From assembly GCA_023429375.1 (NCBI GenBank), contig JAEYVY010000001.1, positions 1 to 64,000 of the forward strand: DNA of 64,000 bases, written 5' to 3'. This stretch comes from Bacteroidota bacterium (GTDB lineage Bacteria > Bacteroidota > Bacteroidia > Bacteroidales > Tannerellaceae). The first letter of the stretch is position 1. Each line of letters opens with the position of its first letter. This document shows positions 1 to 8,437 of this stretch, piece by piece. The notes beneath the pieces were generated by a model that did no database searches, had not been told where the DNA came from, and saw only the letters and a program-made list of their open reading frames with translations. Position numbers and translations under genes: made by a program.

Positions 1-378
<378 letters not shown>

Positions 379-467
379 CATGTATGATGTTGATATATAT
401 TTTAGGATAGGTTGCAAAGCTTTTTCCTTAGTTTGTTTTTGTTCAGTCAAGATTGTTTAAAGATATT

Positions 468-577
<110 letters not shown>

Positions 578-587
578 AGAAGAGGAA

Positions 588-616
588 GCCGGTTCAGAAG
601 TTCTGAATCGGCTTTT
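588..616 (+). terminator. rRNA operon terminator
   Basis: The inverted repeat gccggttcagaa / ttctgaatcggc forms a 12-bp stem (one G-T pair) and is followed by tttt. It lies 10 bp after 5S. Confidence 0.85.
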
Positions 617-1200
617 CTTGTTTTGGGGGGAGGTTCCCCAATACATAAACACTAAAAAAGTGCATCTACACAAGATACACCTTTAAATTTTAGGATTGAT
701 CCCTTTTTTATACTCTTTATCCTTTCATCTTCCTCTCCTCCTTCCTCTCCTCCTTCCTCTTCTTCTAATTTGGCGAAGTATATCTTATAAATGCTCTTGT
801 TTTACAAATACGCGCGTACAATGTATATATAGTGAATCTATAATTTTTAATTCATGGATATCTTCAGTATAATTTATACTCAATTTTTCAATTCTCAATA
901 ATCAACTCTAAACTCAAGGCTATTTATCTTCACATTGTGAATATATCGAATAAGGGCATCTTGACTGCTTATTTTATTCCTATGCTTTTCTTGAGATAGG
1001 AGATAATTAGGCTTTTTCCTGTATTTATATAGAGCATTATCCCTTAGTGTAATTATGTTTAGTATTATTGCACGTATTAGTAAATCCGAAATTTCAGCTT
1101 TACTTTCTTATTTAAATACGATATGTTTTGGCTTGTTTAATCTCATGTGCTAAAATATTTATTCATTCATTTCGTTATTAGTTGTACATAGAAAGTAATT
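617..1200. other. gene-free intergenic region
   Basis: About 580 bp between the rRNA terminator and the histidine kinase. I see no convincing gene. It holds a 12-bp pyrimidine tandem repeat (730-765) and a weak hairpin near 665-690 (gtgcatct / agatacac, one mismatch). The rest is AT-rich. No clear TAnnTTTG promoter box was found near the kinase start. Confidence 0.6.
730..765 (+). repeat. 12-bp tandem repeat, pyrimidine-only
   Basis: Unit ttcctctcctcc is present at 730-741 and exactly again at 742-753. A third, altered copy (ttcctcttcttc) lies at 754-765. The plus strand of the whole tract is pure C/T. Confidence 0.9.
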
Positions 1201-2358
1201 ATGAATAGAATCTACGATTATCGTCAACGTCTTAAGTTTGGTTTTGTCTTTGTTGCAATTCTGATAGCGATAGCATCAGTTGTCGTTTCTGATATGTTGA
1301 TTAAAAATCTGGCACAGGAAGAAAGACAGAAAATTGAGGTTTGGGCTGAAGCAACACGTGTGATGACGAGTGAAAATCCAAGTCTGAACATGAGTCTTAT
1401 TCTAAAGATAATAATGGGCAATACATCTATCCCTGTTGTTTTATGTGATGAAGACGGTAATGTAATCGAATCTCGATTAATCGATGTTCCCGAAAAGGAT
1501 GTAGATAAGTTTTGGGAAAAGAAGGTGAAAGAATTAAAAGCTAAAAATCCTCCTATTGTAGGTGATTTGGGCGATGGAACATACCATTATGTCTATTATG
1601 ATGATTCTATAATTTTAAAAAGATTGCTGATCTATCCTTATGCGCAATTAACCGTTGTGTTTATCTTTATCTTGATCGCATTTTTGGCATTGGCAAACTT
1701 AAAACGAGCTGAACAAAATAAGGTCTGGGTTGGTTTATCTAAAGAAACAGCTCATCAATTAGGCACGCCAATTTCTTCTTTGATCGCTTGGCTTGAATAT
1801 TTCAAGACGAAAGATATAGATCCTTCACTTTTGTTTGAAATGGAGAAGGATGTAAAAAGGTTAGAAACGATAGCTGAGCGCTTTTCAAAGATAGGATCGA
1901 ATCCGGAGCTTAAACCTGTCGACATCAATGAATCATTAAAGATGGCATTGGCTTATATGGAAAAGAGAATATCCGCTAAAGTAAAGATTACACCCCATTT
2001 TAGCGAAAAACCATTGTTTACGTCGATGAATGAATCTCTTTTTTCATGGGTCGTTGAAAACCTGCTCAAAAATGCAGTAGATGCGATGGATGGAAAAGGC
2101 GAGGTGAGTTTTAAAATCGAAGATAGGAACAAACACATACGTATTGAAATTGCTGATACCGGGAAAGGTATTCCCAAATCAAAATTTAAGACAATCTTTA
2201 CACCAGGCTATACGACAAAAGAAAGAGGATGGGGTTTAGGTTTGTCTTTAGTTAAAAGAATTGTTGAATCTTATCATAAAGGTAGGGTATATGTAAAGAG
2301 TTCTGAATTAGGAAAAGGGACTGTTTTTTGCTTAGAATTACGCAAATATGGAAAGTGA
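1201..2358 (+). CDS. membrane-bound sensor histidine kinase (orphan)
   Basis: A 385-residue two-component sensor kinase. Two membrane segments are visible, at about residues 14-34 and 149-166, enclosing an extracytoplasmic sensing domain of about 110 residues with no family I recognise. There is no obvious HAMP domain. The DHp segment has the phospho-acceptor His185 in ETAHQLGTP, and the C-terminal HATPase_c domain shows an N box (ENLLKNAVDAM), G1 (DTGKGIP) and G2 (GWGLGLSL). No response regulator gene is next to it; yceD follows after 89 bp with its own promoter. The signal it senses and its partner cannot be told from the sequence. Confidence 0.9.
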   Translation: MNRIYDYRQRLKFGFVFVAILIAIASVVVSDMLIKNLAQEERQKIEVWAEATRVMTSENPSLNMSLILKIIMGNTSIPVVLCDEDGNVIESRLIDVPEKDVDKFWEKKVKELKAKNPPIVGDLGDGTYHYVYYDDSIILKRLLIYPYAQLTVVFIFILIAFLALANLKRAEQNKVWVGLSKETAHQLGTPISSLIAWLEYFKTKDIDPSLLFEMEKDVKRLETIAERFSKIGSNPELKPVDINESLKMALAYMEKRISAKVKITPHFSEKPLFTSMNESLFSWVVENLLKNAVDAMDGKGEVSFKIEDRNKHIRIEIADTGKGIPKSKFKTIFTPGYTTKERGWGLGLSLVKRIVESYHKGRVYVKSSELGKGTVFCLELRKYGK

Positions 2359-2416
2359 TGTGGTCTCTTTTTTGAAAATAACACAAAACTTCTTTCATTT
2401 GTGTTTATAAATTTAG

Positions 2417-2424
2417 TACCTTTG
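2417..2424 (+). promoter_or_regulatory. -7 promoter box for yceD-rpmF
   Basis: tacctttg matches the Bacteroidetes -7 consensus TAnnTTTG and lies 23 bp before the TTG start of the DUF177 gene. A TTTG at 2398-2401 is closer than the usual -33 spacing (15 bp instead of about 19-21), so only the -7 box is well supported. Confidence 0.6.
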
Positions 2425-2447
2425 CAAGGTTTTTACACTAATAGGCT

Positions 2448-3026
2448 TTGAGTAAGTTTGAATTATATAATATCGATTTGAAAAATCTTTCTCAGGGAGT
2501 ACATGAATATACGTATTTTCTGGAGAATAAATTTTTTATTGATATTGATGGAGCTGAAGTCCAAAAAGGAAAGGTTCATGTAAATCTTTCAGTAAAAAAC
2601 TCCAATTCTATTTATGAAATGAACTTTCAGATAGAAGGAGTAGTAATGGTTCCTTGTGACAGATGTCTTGATGATATGGAGATCCCCGTAGAGACTCGGA
2701 ACCGATTGGTGGTTAAATTTGGCGATGAATACGCAGAAGAAAGCGATGAAGTAGTCATCATACCTTTTGAGGAAGGTGCTATTAATCTAGCTTGGTTCAT
2801 TTATGAATTTATTGCGTTGTCTATTCCTATGAAGCATGTACATGCTCCCGGAAAATGTAATAAAGGCATGTCGTCCAAATTAAAGAAACATACAGCTCGG
2901 AGTAGCGCAGATGAAGAAGAATTAGACGACGATATGGTCGATGACGACGTGATAGAAGATGATTCCGATTCAATTGACCCTCGTTGGGATGCGCTAAAAG
3001 GCTTAGTTGAGAATGATAACAATTAA
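2448..3026 (+). CDS. DUF177 / YceD-family protein
   Basis: A 192-residue protein of the YceD (DUF177) family, which is nearly always encoded just upstream of rpmF and is linked in other bacteria to rRNA or 50S maturation. The conserved centre has a CDRCLD pair and a later HAPGKCNKG cysteine, as in family members thought to bind metal. The last 60 or so residues form a very acidic tail (EEELDDDMVDDDVIEDDSD). The start is a TTG codon: no ATG is available before the conserved region and the promoter box ends 23 bp upstream. rpmF follows after 11 bp, so the two are co-transcribed. Precise biochemical role is not established by the sequence. Confidence 0.85.
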   Translation: MSKFELYNIDLKNLSQGVHEYTYFLENKFFIDIDGAEVQKGKVHVNLSVKNSNSIYEMNFQIEGVVMVPCDRCLDDMEIPVETRNRLVVKFGDEYAEESDEVVIIPFEEGAINLAWFIYEFIALSIPMKHVHAPGKCNKGMSSKLKKHTARSSADEEELDDDMVDDDVIEDDSDSIDPRWDALKGLVENDNN

Positions 3027-3037
3027 ATAAATAAAAA

Positions 3038-3223
3038 ATGGCACATCCTAAAAGAAGACAAGGAAAATCAAGAACAGCCAAGAGAAGAACACATGACAAG
3101 GCTGTTACACCGACAATGGCTATTTGCCCTAACTGTGGTGCTTGGCATATTTATCATACTGTATGTGGCGAGTGTGGCTATTACAGAGGTAAATTAGCAA
3201 TCGTTAAAGAAGCCGCAGTTTAA
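3038..3223 (+). CDS. rpmF: 50S ribosomal protein L32
   Basis: 61 residues, the normal size for bL32. The basic N-terminus MAHPKRRQGKSRTAKRR is typical, followed by two cysteine pairs, CPNCG and CGECGYY, that make the zinc-ribbon form of L32. It is the second gene after yceD, the standard arrangement, and is followed by a strong terminator at 3264-3293. Assignment is secure. Confidence 0.98.
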   Translation: MAHPKRRQGKSRTAKRRTHDKAVTPTMAICPNCGAWHIYHTVCGECGYYRGKLAIVKEAAV

Positions 3224-3263
3224 AGTTTGTCTGTGTATTAAGAATACTGGATAGACAACTAAT

Positions 3264-3293
3264 AGCCCTAAAAATACTTTTAGGGCTTTTTTT
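3264..3293 (+). terminator. terminator after rpmF
   Basis: agccctaaaa / ttttagggct inverted repeat with a short loop, followed by seven T residues. It separates rpmF from fabH, though read-through into fabH remains possible because no clear promoter box was found between them. Confidence 0.85.
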
Positions 3294-3328
3294 AAAGAGT
3301 TTATTTTCTGTTTTTAAATTTATAAGTT

Positions 3329-4327
3329 ATGTTAAACGCGGTAATTACAGGAATTGGCGGGTATGTTCCTAATGATGTAATAACGAATGCAGATATTTCA
3401 AAATTGGTTGATACGACTGATGAATGGATTTTAACGCGCGTAGGAATTAAAGAGCGTAGAGTATTAAAAGGTGAAGGTGTTGGCACCTCGTTTATGGGGG
3501 TTAAAGCTGTTAACCAACTCTTCGAGAAGACCGGAGTTAATCCGGCAGAAGTTGATGTTGTCCTTTGTGCAACAACGACTCCAGACCATCCATTTCCGAC
3601 AACTGCGTCGATAGTAGCTTATGAAACAGGTTGTGTAAACGCTTTTACATTTGACATACAAGCTGCATGTGCAGGTTTTCTTTACGCATTGGAAACAGCC
3701 GCAAACTTTATTCGTTCGGGACGTTATCGTAAGATAGTCGTTGTAGCAGGCGATAAAATGACCTCTATAACGAATTATACTGATCGTACAACGTGTCCGT
3801 TGTTTGGAGATGGTTGTGGTGCCGTACTGATTGAACCTACCGATGAAGCTTATGGTATATTAGATACGCTTTTACGTACAGATGGCTCGGGTATCTCTCA
3901 TCTGCACATGAAGGCGGGTGGTTCTGCTTATCCAGCATCGCATGAGAGTGTGGATAATCACGAACATACCGTTTATCAAGAAGGTAAGTCTGTTTTCAAA
4001 TATGCTGTTTCCTATATGGCTGATGCCGCTGCAGAGGTGGTTGAAAGGAATGGCCTTACGAATGAAGATGTGGATTGGGTTGTTCCTCATCAGGCAAACC
4101 TGCGCATTATCGATGCAACAGCAAAACGTTTGGGTGTATCTGATGAAAAGGTAATGATCAATATCCAAAAATTTGGAAACACGAGTGCCGGTACTATTCC
4201 TCTTTGTTTATGGGAGTGGGAAGATAAGTTGAAGAAAGGGGATAACCTGATCTTGGCGGCTTTCGGAGCCGGTTTTACGTGGGGAGCAATTTATCTGAAA
4301 TGGGGTTATGATGGAAAAAAAGCATAA
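3329..4327 (+). CDS. fabH: 3-oxoacyl-ACP synthase III (KASIII)
   Basis: A 332-residue FabH, the enzyme that starts fatty acid synthesis by condensing an acyl-CoA primer with malonyl-ACP in the cytoplasm. The catalytic Cys114 is in QAACAGF, the His in VPHQAN and the Asn in GNTSAGT, completing the Cys-His-Asn triad of thiolase-fold enzymes. The TRVGIKERR segment near residues 36-44 is typical of the family. Length is normal. It follows rpmF, as in many bacteria, and its end overlaps the start of era by up to 20 bp, so the two are translated from one message. Confidence 0.97.
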   Translation: MLNAVITGIGGYVPNDVITNADISKLVDTTDEWILTRVGIKERRVLKGEGVGTSFMGVKAVNQLFEKTGVNPAEVDVVLCATTTPDHPFPTTASIVAYETGCVNAFTFDIQAACAGFLYALETAANFIRSGRYRKIVVVAGDKMTSITNYTDRTTCPLFGDGCGAVLIEPTDEAYGILDTLLRTDGSGISHLHMKAGGSAYPASHESVDNHEHTVYQEGKSVFKYAVSYMADAAAEVVERNGLTNEDVDWVVPHQANLRIIDATAKRLGVSDEKVMINIQKFGNTSAGTIPLCLWEWEDKLKKGDNLILAAFGAGFTWGAIYLKWGYDGKKA

Positions 4328-5201
4328 ATCGGGTTTTGTAAATATTGTTGGTAATCCGAATGTAGGAAAATCTACGTTGATGAATAAGTTGGTGGGAGAG
4401 CGTATCTCGATCATCACATCAAAGGCGCAGACTACGAGACATCGTATCTTAGGGATTGTAAATACCCCTGATATGCAAATTGTATATTCGGATACACCAG
4501 GAATCTTGCGCCCGAATTATAAGCTTCAGGAATCCATGCTGAATTTTTCGGAATCAGCTTTAGGGGATGCAGATGTGCTTCTTTATGTGACCGATGTTGT
4601 TGAAACAGTGGACAAAAACGAGGAGTTCTTAGCTAAAGTGCAACGTTTGGACTGCCCTGTGCTGTTGCTGATCAATAAAATCGACCTGACAGATCAAAAA
4701 AAATTGGAGTCTCTCGTAGCCAGTTGGACAGAATTATTACCTAAGGCAGAGATTTTGCCTATTTCTGCACTTTCCAATTTTAATATAGACTATATTAAAC
4801 GACGGATCGAGTCGTTGATGCCGGAGTCGCCTCCTTTCTTTGAAAAGGATGCATTAACAGATAAACCGGCTCGCTTCTTTGTGACGGAGATTATCCGTGA
4901 AAAGATTCTGCTTTATTATCAGAAGGAAGTACCTTATTCGGTAGAGGTTGTCGTCGAAGAGTTTAAGGAAGAAGAAGGCTTGATTCGCATAAAGGCGCTG
5001 ATCGTTGTTGAACGTGATTCTCAAAAGGGAATTATTATTGGACATCAAGGTCAGGCTTTGAAGAAAGTCGGTGCGATGGCAAGAAAAGATATTGAGAAAT
5101 TCTTTGACAAAAAAGTATTTTTAGAAATATTTGTCAAAGTAGAAAAGGATTGGCGAAATCGTGATTCGCTATTAAAGAATTTTGGCTACCGTTTGGATTA
5201 A
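4308..5201 (+). CDS. era: GTPase Era
   Basis: A 297-residue Era GTPase, which binds the 3' end of 16S rRNA and helps mature the 30S subunit. The N-terminal G domain has G1 (GNPNVGKST), G3 (DTPG) and G4 (NKID). The C-terminal third is the KH domain, with the RNA-binding IIGHQGQALK loop. Two adjacent ATG codons (4308 and 4311) could start it; both overlap the fabH stop. der follows 16 bp downstream, so fabH-era-der is probably an operon. Confidence 0.97.
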   Translation: MMEKKHKSGFVNIVGNPNVGKSTLMNKLVGERISIITSKAQTTRHRILGIVNTPDMQIVYSDTPGILRPNYKLQESMLNFSESALGDADVLLYVTDVVETVDKNEEFLAKVQRLDCPVLLLINKIDLTDQKKLESLVASWTELLPKAEILPISALSNFNIDYIKRRIESLMPESPPFFEKDALTDKPARFFVTEIIREKILLYYQKEVPYSVEVVVEEFKEEEGLIRIKALIVVERDSQKGIIIGHQGQALKKVGAMARKDIEKFFDKKVFLEIFVKVEKDWRNRDSLLKNFGYRLD

Positions 5202-5217
5202 AAGCAAAAGAAATTTT

Positions 5218-6528
5218 ATGGGAAATATAGTTGCAATAGTTGGAAGACCTAATGTGGGAAAGTCTACTTTGTTTAATCGTTTGACGCAAACTCGTCAGGC
5301 GATTGTGAACGAAGAGGCTGGTACGACACGTGACCGTCAATATGGTAAAGTGGAATGGACGGGTCGTGAGTTTTCTCTGGTAGACACCGGAGGTTGGGTT
5401 GTTAATTCAGAAGATGTATTCGAAGGAGAAATAAATAAACAGGTAAAAATTGCCATTGAAGAAGCAGATTTGATTCTTTTTGTCGTGGATGTCATGAATG
5501 GCATTACCGACTTGGATAATGAAGTAGCCTCCATCCTTCGTCGTAGTAAAAAGCAAATCATAGTAGTTGCTAATAAAGCAGACAATTTCGACTTGCACCC
5601 ACTAGCAGCGGAATTTTACTCATTTGGCTTGGGAGACCCATTCTGTGTCTCTTCAATCAATGGGTCGTGTACCGGTGATTTGTTGGATAAAATAGTTGAA
5701 GTACTACCGGTAAAAGAAGAGGAAGAACTGGAAGATTACCCACGTATTGCGATTGTAGGTCGTCCGAATGCAGGTAAATCCTCTCTGATAAACGCATTTA
5801 TTGGTGAAGAAAGACATATCGTTACTGATATTGCCGGAACAACGCGAGATTCTATTTATACGCATTACAATAAATTCGGATTGAATTTCTATTTGGTGGA
5901 TACTGCGGGTATCCGTAAGAAAGGCAAGGTAAGTGAAGATCTGGAATATTATTCTGTGATACGCTCTATTCGTACGATTGAAAGTTCAGATGTTTGTATT
6001 CTGATGCTTGACGCAACGAGAGGTATAGAAAGTCAGGATTTGAATATATTTTCTTTAATACAAAAGAATAGAAAAGGTCTTGTAGTCTGCGTAAATAAAT
6101 GGGACTTGGTAGAAGATAAATCTCAAAAAGCAATTGATGCCTATATTAATGCAATTCGTAGCCGATTGGCTCCGTTTGTTGATTTCCCGATCTTATTTAT
6201 ATCGGCTCTTACCAAGCAACGTATCTTGAAAGTGTTGGAAGCAGCAAAAACAGTCGATGACAATCGTAAGAAACGTATTTCAACAGCTAAATTGAATGAA
6301 GTGATGCTTCCTTTGATTGAAAGCTATCCACCACCAGCATGGAAAGGTAAATACATAAAGATTAAATATGTTACTCAGTTGCCGGCCGGAAGGGTGCCAA
6401 CCTTTGTATTCTTCTGTAACCTGCCGCAATGGGTGAAAGATCCTTACAAGCGTTTCTTGGAAAATAAGATTCGTGAAAACTGGGATTTTACAGGAACGCA
6501 TATCAATATTTATATACGTGAAAAATAA
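5218..6528 (+). CDS. der: ribosome-associated GTPase Der (EngA)
   Basis: A 436-residue GTPase with two G domains in tandem, needed for 50S assembly. The first domain begins at the chosen start with GRPNVGKST and has a NKAD motif; the second begins near residue 180 with GRPNAGKSS, then DTAG and NKWD. A C-terminal KH-like domain follows. The frame is open back to 5182, but the ATG at 5218 gives the normal N-terminus (MGNIVAIVGRPN) and avoids overlap with era. The stop codon is the first base pair of a 16-bp hairpin. Confidence 0.96.
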   Translation: MGNIVAIVGRPNVGKSTLFNRLTQTRQAIVNEEAGTTRDRQYGKVEWTGREFSLVDTGGWVVNSEDVFEGEINKQVKIAIEEADLILFVVDVMNGITDLDNEVASILRRSKKQIIVVANKADNFDLHPLAAEFYSFGLGDPFCVSSINGSCTGDLLDKIVEVLPVKEEEELEDYPRIAIVGRPNAGKSSLINAFIGEERHIVTDIAGTTRDSIYTHYNKFGLNFYLVDTAGIRKKGKVSEDLEYYSVIRSIRTIESSDVCILMLDATRGIESQDLNIFSLIQKNRKGLVVCVNKWDLVEDKSQKAIDAYINAIRSRLAPFVDFPILFISALTKQRILKVLEAAKTVDDNRKKRISTAKLNEVMLPLIESYPPPAWKGKYIKIKYVTQLPAGRVPTFVFFCNLPQWVKDPYKRFLENKIRENWDFTGTHINIYIREK

Positions 6529-6563
6529 ACGAAAGGGACTACTGCAAAGTAGTCCCTTTCGTT
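6528..6563 (+). terminator. 16-bp perfect hairpin at the der stop
   Basis: Arms 6528-6543 (aacgaaagggactact) and 6548-6563 pair perfectly around a gcaa tetraloop. The T run afterwards is short (gttt), so it may act as a terminator, an mRNA 3'-end stabiliser, or both. Confidence 0.75.
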
Positions 6564-6629
6564 TATTGAAATGGACTGTCTGTCACTATGTTTAGGTAAA
6601 ACAAATATAGATATACATATAATTAGGTA

Positions 6630-6660
6630 TTGTGCAGATATGGAGACCACAGTATCTTTG
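6630..6660 (+). promoter_or_regulatory. promoter with no gene downstream (candidate sRNA promoter)
   Basis: A full -7 box, tatctttg (6653-6660), is preceded by a -33-like TTG at 6630-6632 with 20 bp between them, which is the normal spacing. It points into a stretch with no gene but two hairpins. Confidence 0.55.
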
Positions 6661-6664
6661 TTGA

Positions 6665-6818
6665 TGAAAAGTAACACTATTAGTATAATCGCTATATCAG
6701 TACCTTATGCTGATTAGGTAAGCATATAAGATGAATAAACACCCTATGAAGAGGAGCTTTTAAGAGTTGCTCTTCATAATGAGATAGCCTCCTTGTGAAA
6801 GGAGGCTATCTCATTTAA
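6665..6818 (+). ncRNA. candidate small RNA between der and the nitronate monooxygenase gene
   Basis: A consensus promoter (6630-6660) opens onto about 150 bp with no sizeable reading frame. It ends in two stem-loops: tatgaagag / ctcttcata (6745-6778, with inner unpaired bases) and a strong 17-bp stem (6778-6794 / 6799-6815) followed by a T-rich stretch. A 17-codon frame from ATG 6664 to TAG 6717 exists but starts at or before the expected transcript start, so a leader peptide is less likely. This is inference from promoter plus terminator; no known RNA family was recognised. Confidence 0.4.
6778..6818 (+). terminator. strong hairpin with T-rich tail
   Basis: Arms aatgagatagcctcctt (6778-6794) and its exact complement (6799-6815) enclose a gtga loop; ttaatttaattt follows. 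Confidence 0.7.
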
Positions 6819-6875
6819 TTTAATTTCATTCTATTATTTTGGCATGCCTTAAAAATCAATAATAGTAAATCTATA

Positions 6876-6909
6876 TTTGATTACTAAGACGCAATCAGAC
6901 CTATCTTTG
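6876..6909 (+). promoter_or_regulatory. promoter of the nitronate monooxygenase-like gene
   Basis: -33 TTTG at 6876-6879, 22 bp, then -7 tatctttg at 6902-6909. The ATG is 29 bp further on. Confidence 0.7.
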
Positions 6910-6938
6910 TCTCTTGTTACTAAACAAAATTTATTAAA

Positions 6939-8021
6939 ATGAAAACATTAACAATTGGAGATTTAACAGCTCGCATACCTATTATACAAGGAGGCATGGG
7001 TGTTGGTATATCTCTTTCAGGATTAGCCTCGGCCGTAGCACGCGAAGGAGGGATTGGTGTTATATCGGCGGCAGGGTTAGGTCTGTTATATAAAAAACTC
7101 TCTCCGGACTTTACAGAAGCCAGCAAACTAGGCCTAGTAGAAGAAATACGCAAAACGCGTGATAAAGTGTGTGAAACCGGAGGTTTGATTGGTGTAAACA
7201 TCATGGTTGCTTTATCTGACTTTGCAGAGCTTGTAAAGACAAGTATATCCGAAAAAGTGGACATCATTTTTAGTGGTGCCGGACTACCGTTGGATTTACC
7301 CTCTTTCTTGAAGAAAGATAGCGTAACAAAACTTGTTCCTATCGTATCCAGTGTACGCGCCGTACGTATCATCTGTGAAAAGTGGAAAACAAACTACGAT
7401 TATCTTCCAGACGCATTTGTGTTGGAAGGCCCAAAAGCCGGAGGGCATTTAGGTTATAAAGAGAATCAGATTGATGACCCGCAGTTTTCTTTAGAAGAAC
7501 TGTTACCTCAAGTTGTCCATGAAGTATCTATTTATGAAGAAAAGTACCGCAAGAGCATCCCTGTAATTGCTGCAGGTGGTATTTATACAGGTGAAGATAT
7601 CCAGCGTGTGATGGATCTTGGAGCCTCAGGCGTTCAACTTGGATCTCGTTTTGTGACAACAGATGAGTGTGATGCTTCGAAGGAATTCAAGAATAGTTAT
7701 ATCAACGCCAAAGAGTCAGATATGGAGATTATCAAAAGTCCGGTTGGTATGCCGGGAAGAGCTATTCACAGTTCATTCCTTGAAAAAGTAAATGCCGGCA
7801 TCAAGCAGCCTAAAAGTTGTCCGTACAACTGTATCAAAACCTGCGATATTACAACCAGTCCCTACTGTATTATCATGGCGCTTTATAACGCTTGGCGTGG
7901 AAACTTCGAAAATGGCTATGCCTTTGCCGGATTGAATGCGTATCGGGCTGATCGAATTATGTCGGTAAAAGAAACCATTTCCGAACTTTTGAATGAGTGG
8001 AAAGCGGCTATTACTAAATAA
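6939..8021 (+). CDS. nitronate monooxygenase / 2-nitropropane dioxygenase-family flavoprotein
   Basis: A 360-residue FMN-binding TIM-barrel protein of the NMO family, which also includes FabK-type enoyl-ACP reductases. Seen: the N-terminal IIQGGMGVGIS motif, a GPKAGGHLG motif with the usual active-site His, and the phosphate-binding AAGGIYTGEDI and GASGVQLGSRF segments. The C-terminal part has four cysteines (C294, C298, C302, C310) not needed for the basic fold. It stands alone between its own promoter and terminator. Substrate cannot be fixed from sequence; a role in fatty-acid reduction is less likely without neighbouring fab genes. Confidence 0.85.
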   Translation: MKTLTIGDLTARIPIIQGGMGVGISLSGLASAVAREGGIGVISAAGLGLLYKKLSPDFTEASKLGLVEEIRKTRDKVCETGGLIGVNIMVALSDFAELVKTSISEKVDIIFSGAGLPLDLPSFLKKDSVTKLVPIVSSVRAVRIICEKWKTNYDYLPDAFVLEGPKAGGHLGYKENQIDDPQFSLEELLPQVVHEVSIYEEKYRKSIPVIAAGGIYTGEDIQRVMDLGASGVQLGSRFVTTDECDASKEFKNSYINAKESDMEIIKSPVGMPGRAIHSSFLEKVNAGIKQPKSCPYNCIKTCDITTSPYCIIMALYNAWRGNFENGYAFAGLNAYRADRIMSVKETISELLNEWKAAITK

Positions 8022-8059
8022 CATGAAAGGCTATATGCATTAAGAGATGCAACATAATT

Positions 8060-8096
8060 AAAAGTCCGAAGTTCATTCAGAATTTCGGACTTTTAG
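8060..8096 (+). terminator. terminator after the NMO-like gene
   Basis: aaaagtccgaa (8060-8070) pairs with ttcggactttt (8084-8094). Confidence 0.8.
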
Positions 8097-8129
8097 TGTT
8101 TAGACCACCTAAGAGGAAAATATAAGTTG

Positions 8130-8168
8130 AATAATATGGAGAATAGAGAGATTATTCTCCGCATTATT
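8130..8168. repeat. inverted repeat, role unknown
   Basis: aataatatggagaata (8130-8145) and tattctccgcattatt (8153-8168) can pair with a mismatch and a wobble pair near the middle. No T run follows on the plus strand. It lies in the non-coding stretch between two terminators. Confidence 0.5.
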
Positions 8169-8261
8169 TGTGGTAAATAAAGGTGTTCTTATCAAAGGGG
8201 AATTAGGAGGTAAAGGTGCCAATTATTTTGATGTGGTAATCCTTATTACGCTAGATTAAGA

Positions 8262-8292
8262 ACAAAAAAAAGACAGCCATTTGTCTGTCTTT
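8262..8292 (-). terminator. terminator of the tRNA-Arg transcript
   Basis: Read on the minus strand, aaagacag / ctgtcttt forms a hairpin 3 bp after the CCA end of the tRNA and is followed by a run of T (A residues 8264-8268 on the plus strand). Confidence 0.8.
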
Positions 8293-8295
8293 AGG

Positions 8296-8370
8296 TGGTA
8301 GCCTCGTCGGGAATCGAACCCGAATCTAAAGTTTAGGAAACTTCTATTCTATCCGTTGAACTACAAGGCC
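8296..8370 (-). tRNA. tRNA-Arg (anticodon CCT)
   Basis: 75 nt including an encoded CCA. The acceptor stem pairs GGCCTTG with CGAGGCT, the T loop is GTTCGAT, and the seven-base anticodon loop TTCCTAA puts CCT at the anticodon, which reads AGG. It has its own promoter (8386-8416) and terminator, so it is transcribed alone. Confidence 0.95.
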
Positions 8371-8385
8371 AACTTTTCTGGTCTG

Positions 8386-8416
8386 CAAAAGTAAGACCTT
8401 TTCCTTATATGAGCAA
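8386..8416 (-). promoter_or_regulatory. tRNA-Arg promoter
   Basis: On the minus strand, -7 TACTTTTG (8393-8386) and a -33 TTG (8416-8414) are 20 bp apart. The predicted transcript starts about 10 bp before the tRNA. Confidence 0.7.
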
Positions 8417-8437
8417 GCAATCCAATGGTAAAGTGAA

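Noticed and set aside
6920..7372. 150-codon minus-strand frame opposite the NMO-like gene
   Set aside because: The plus-strand gene has full flavoprotein motifs, a promoter and a terminator; the opposite frame has none.
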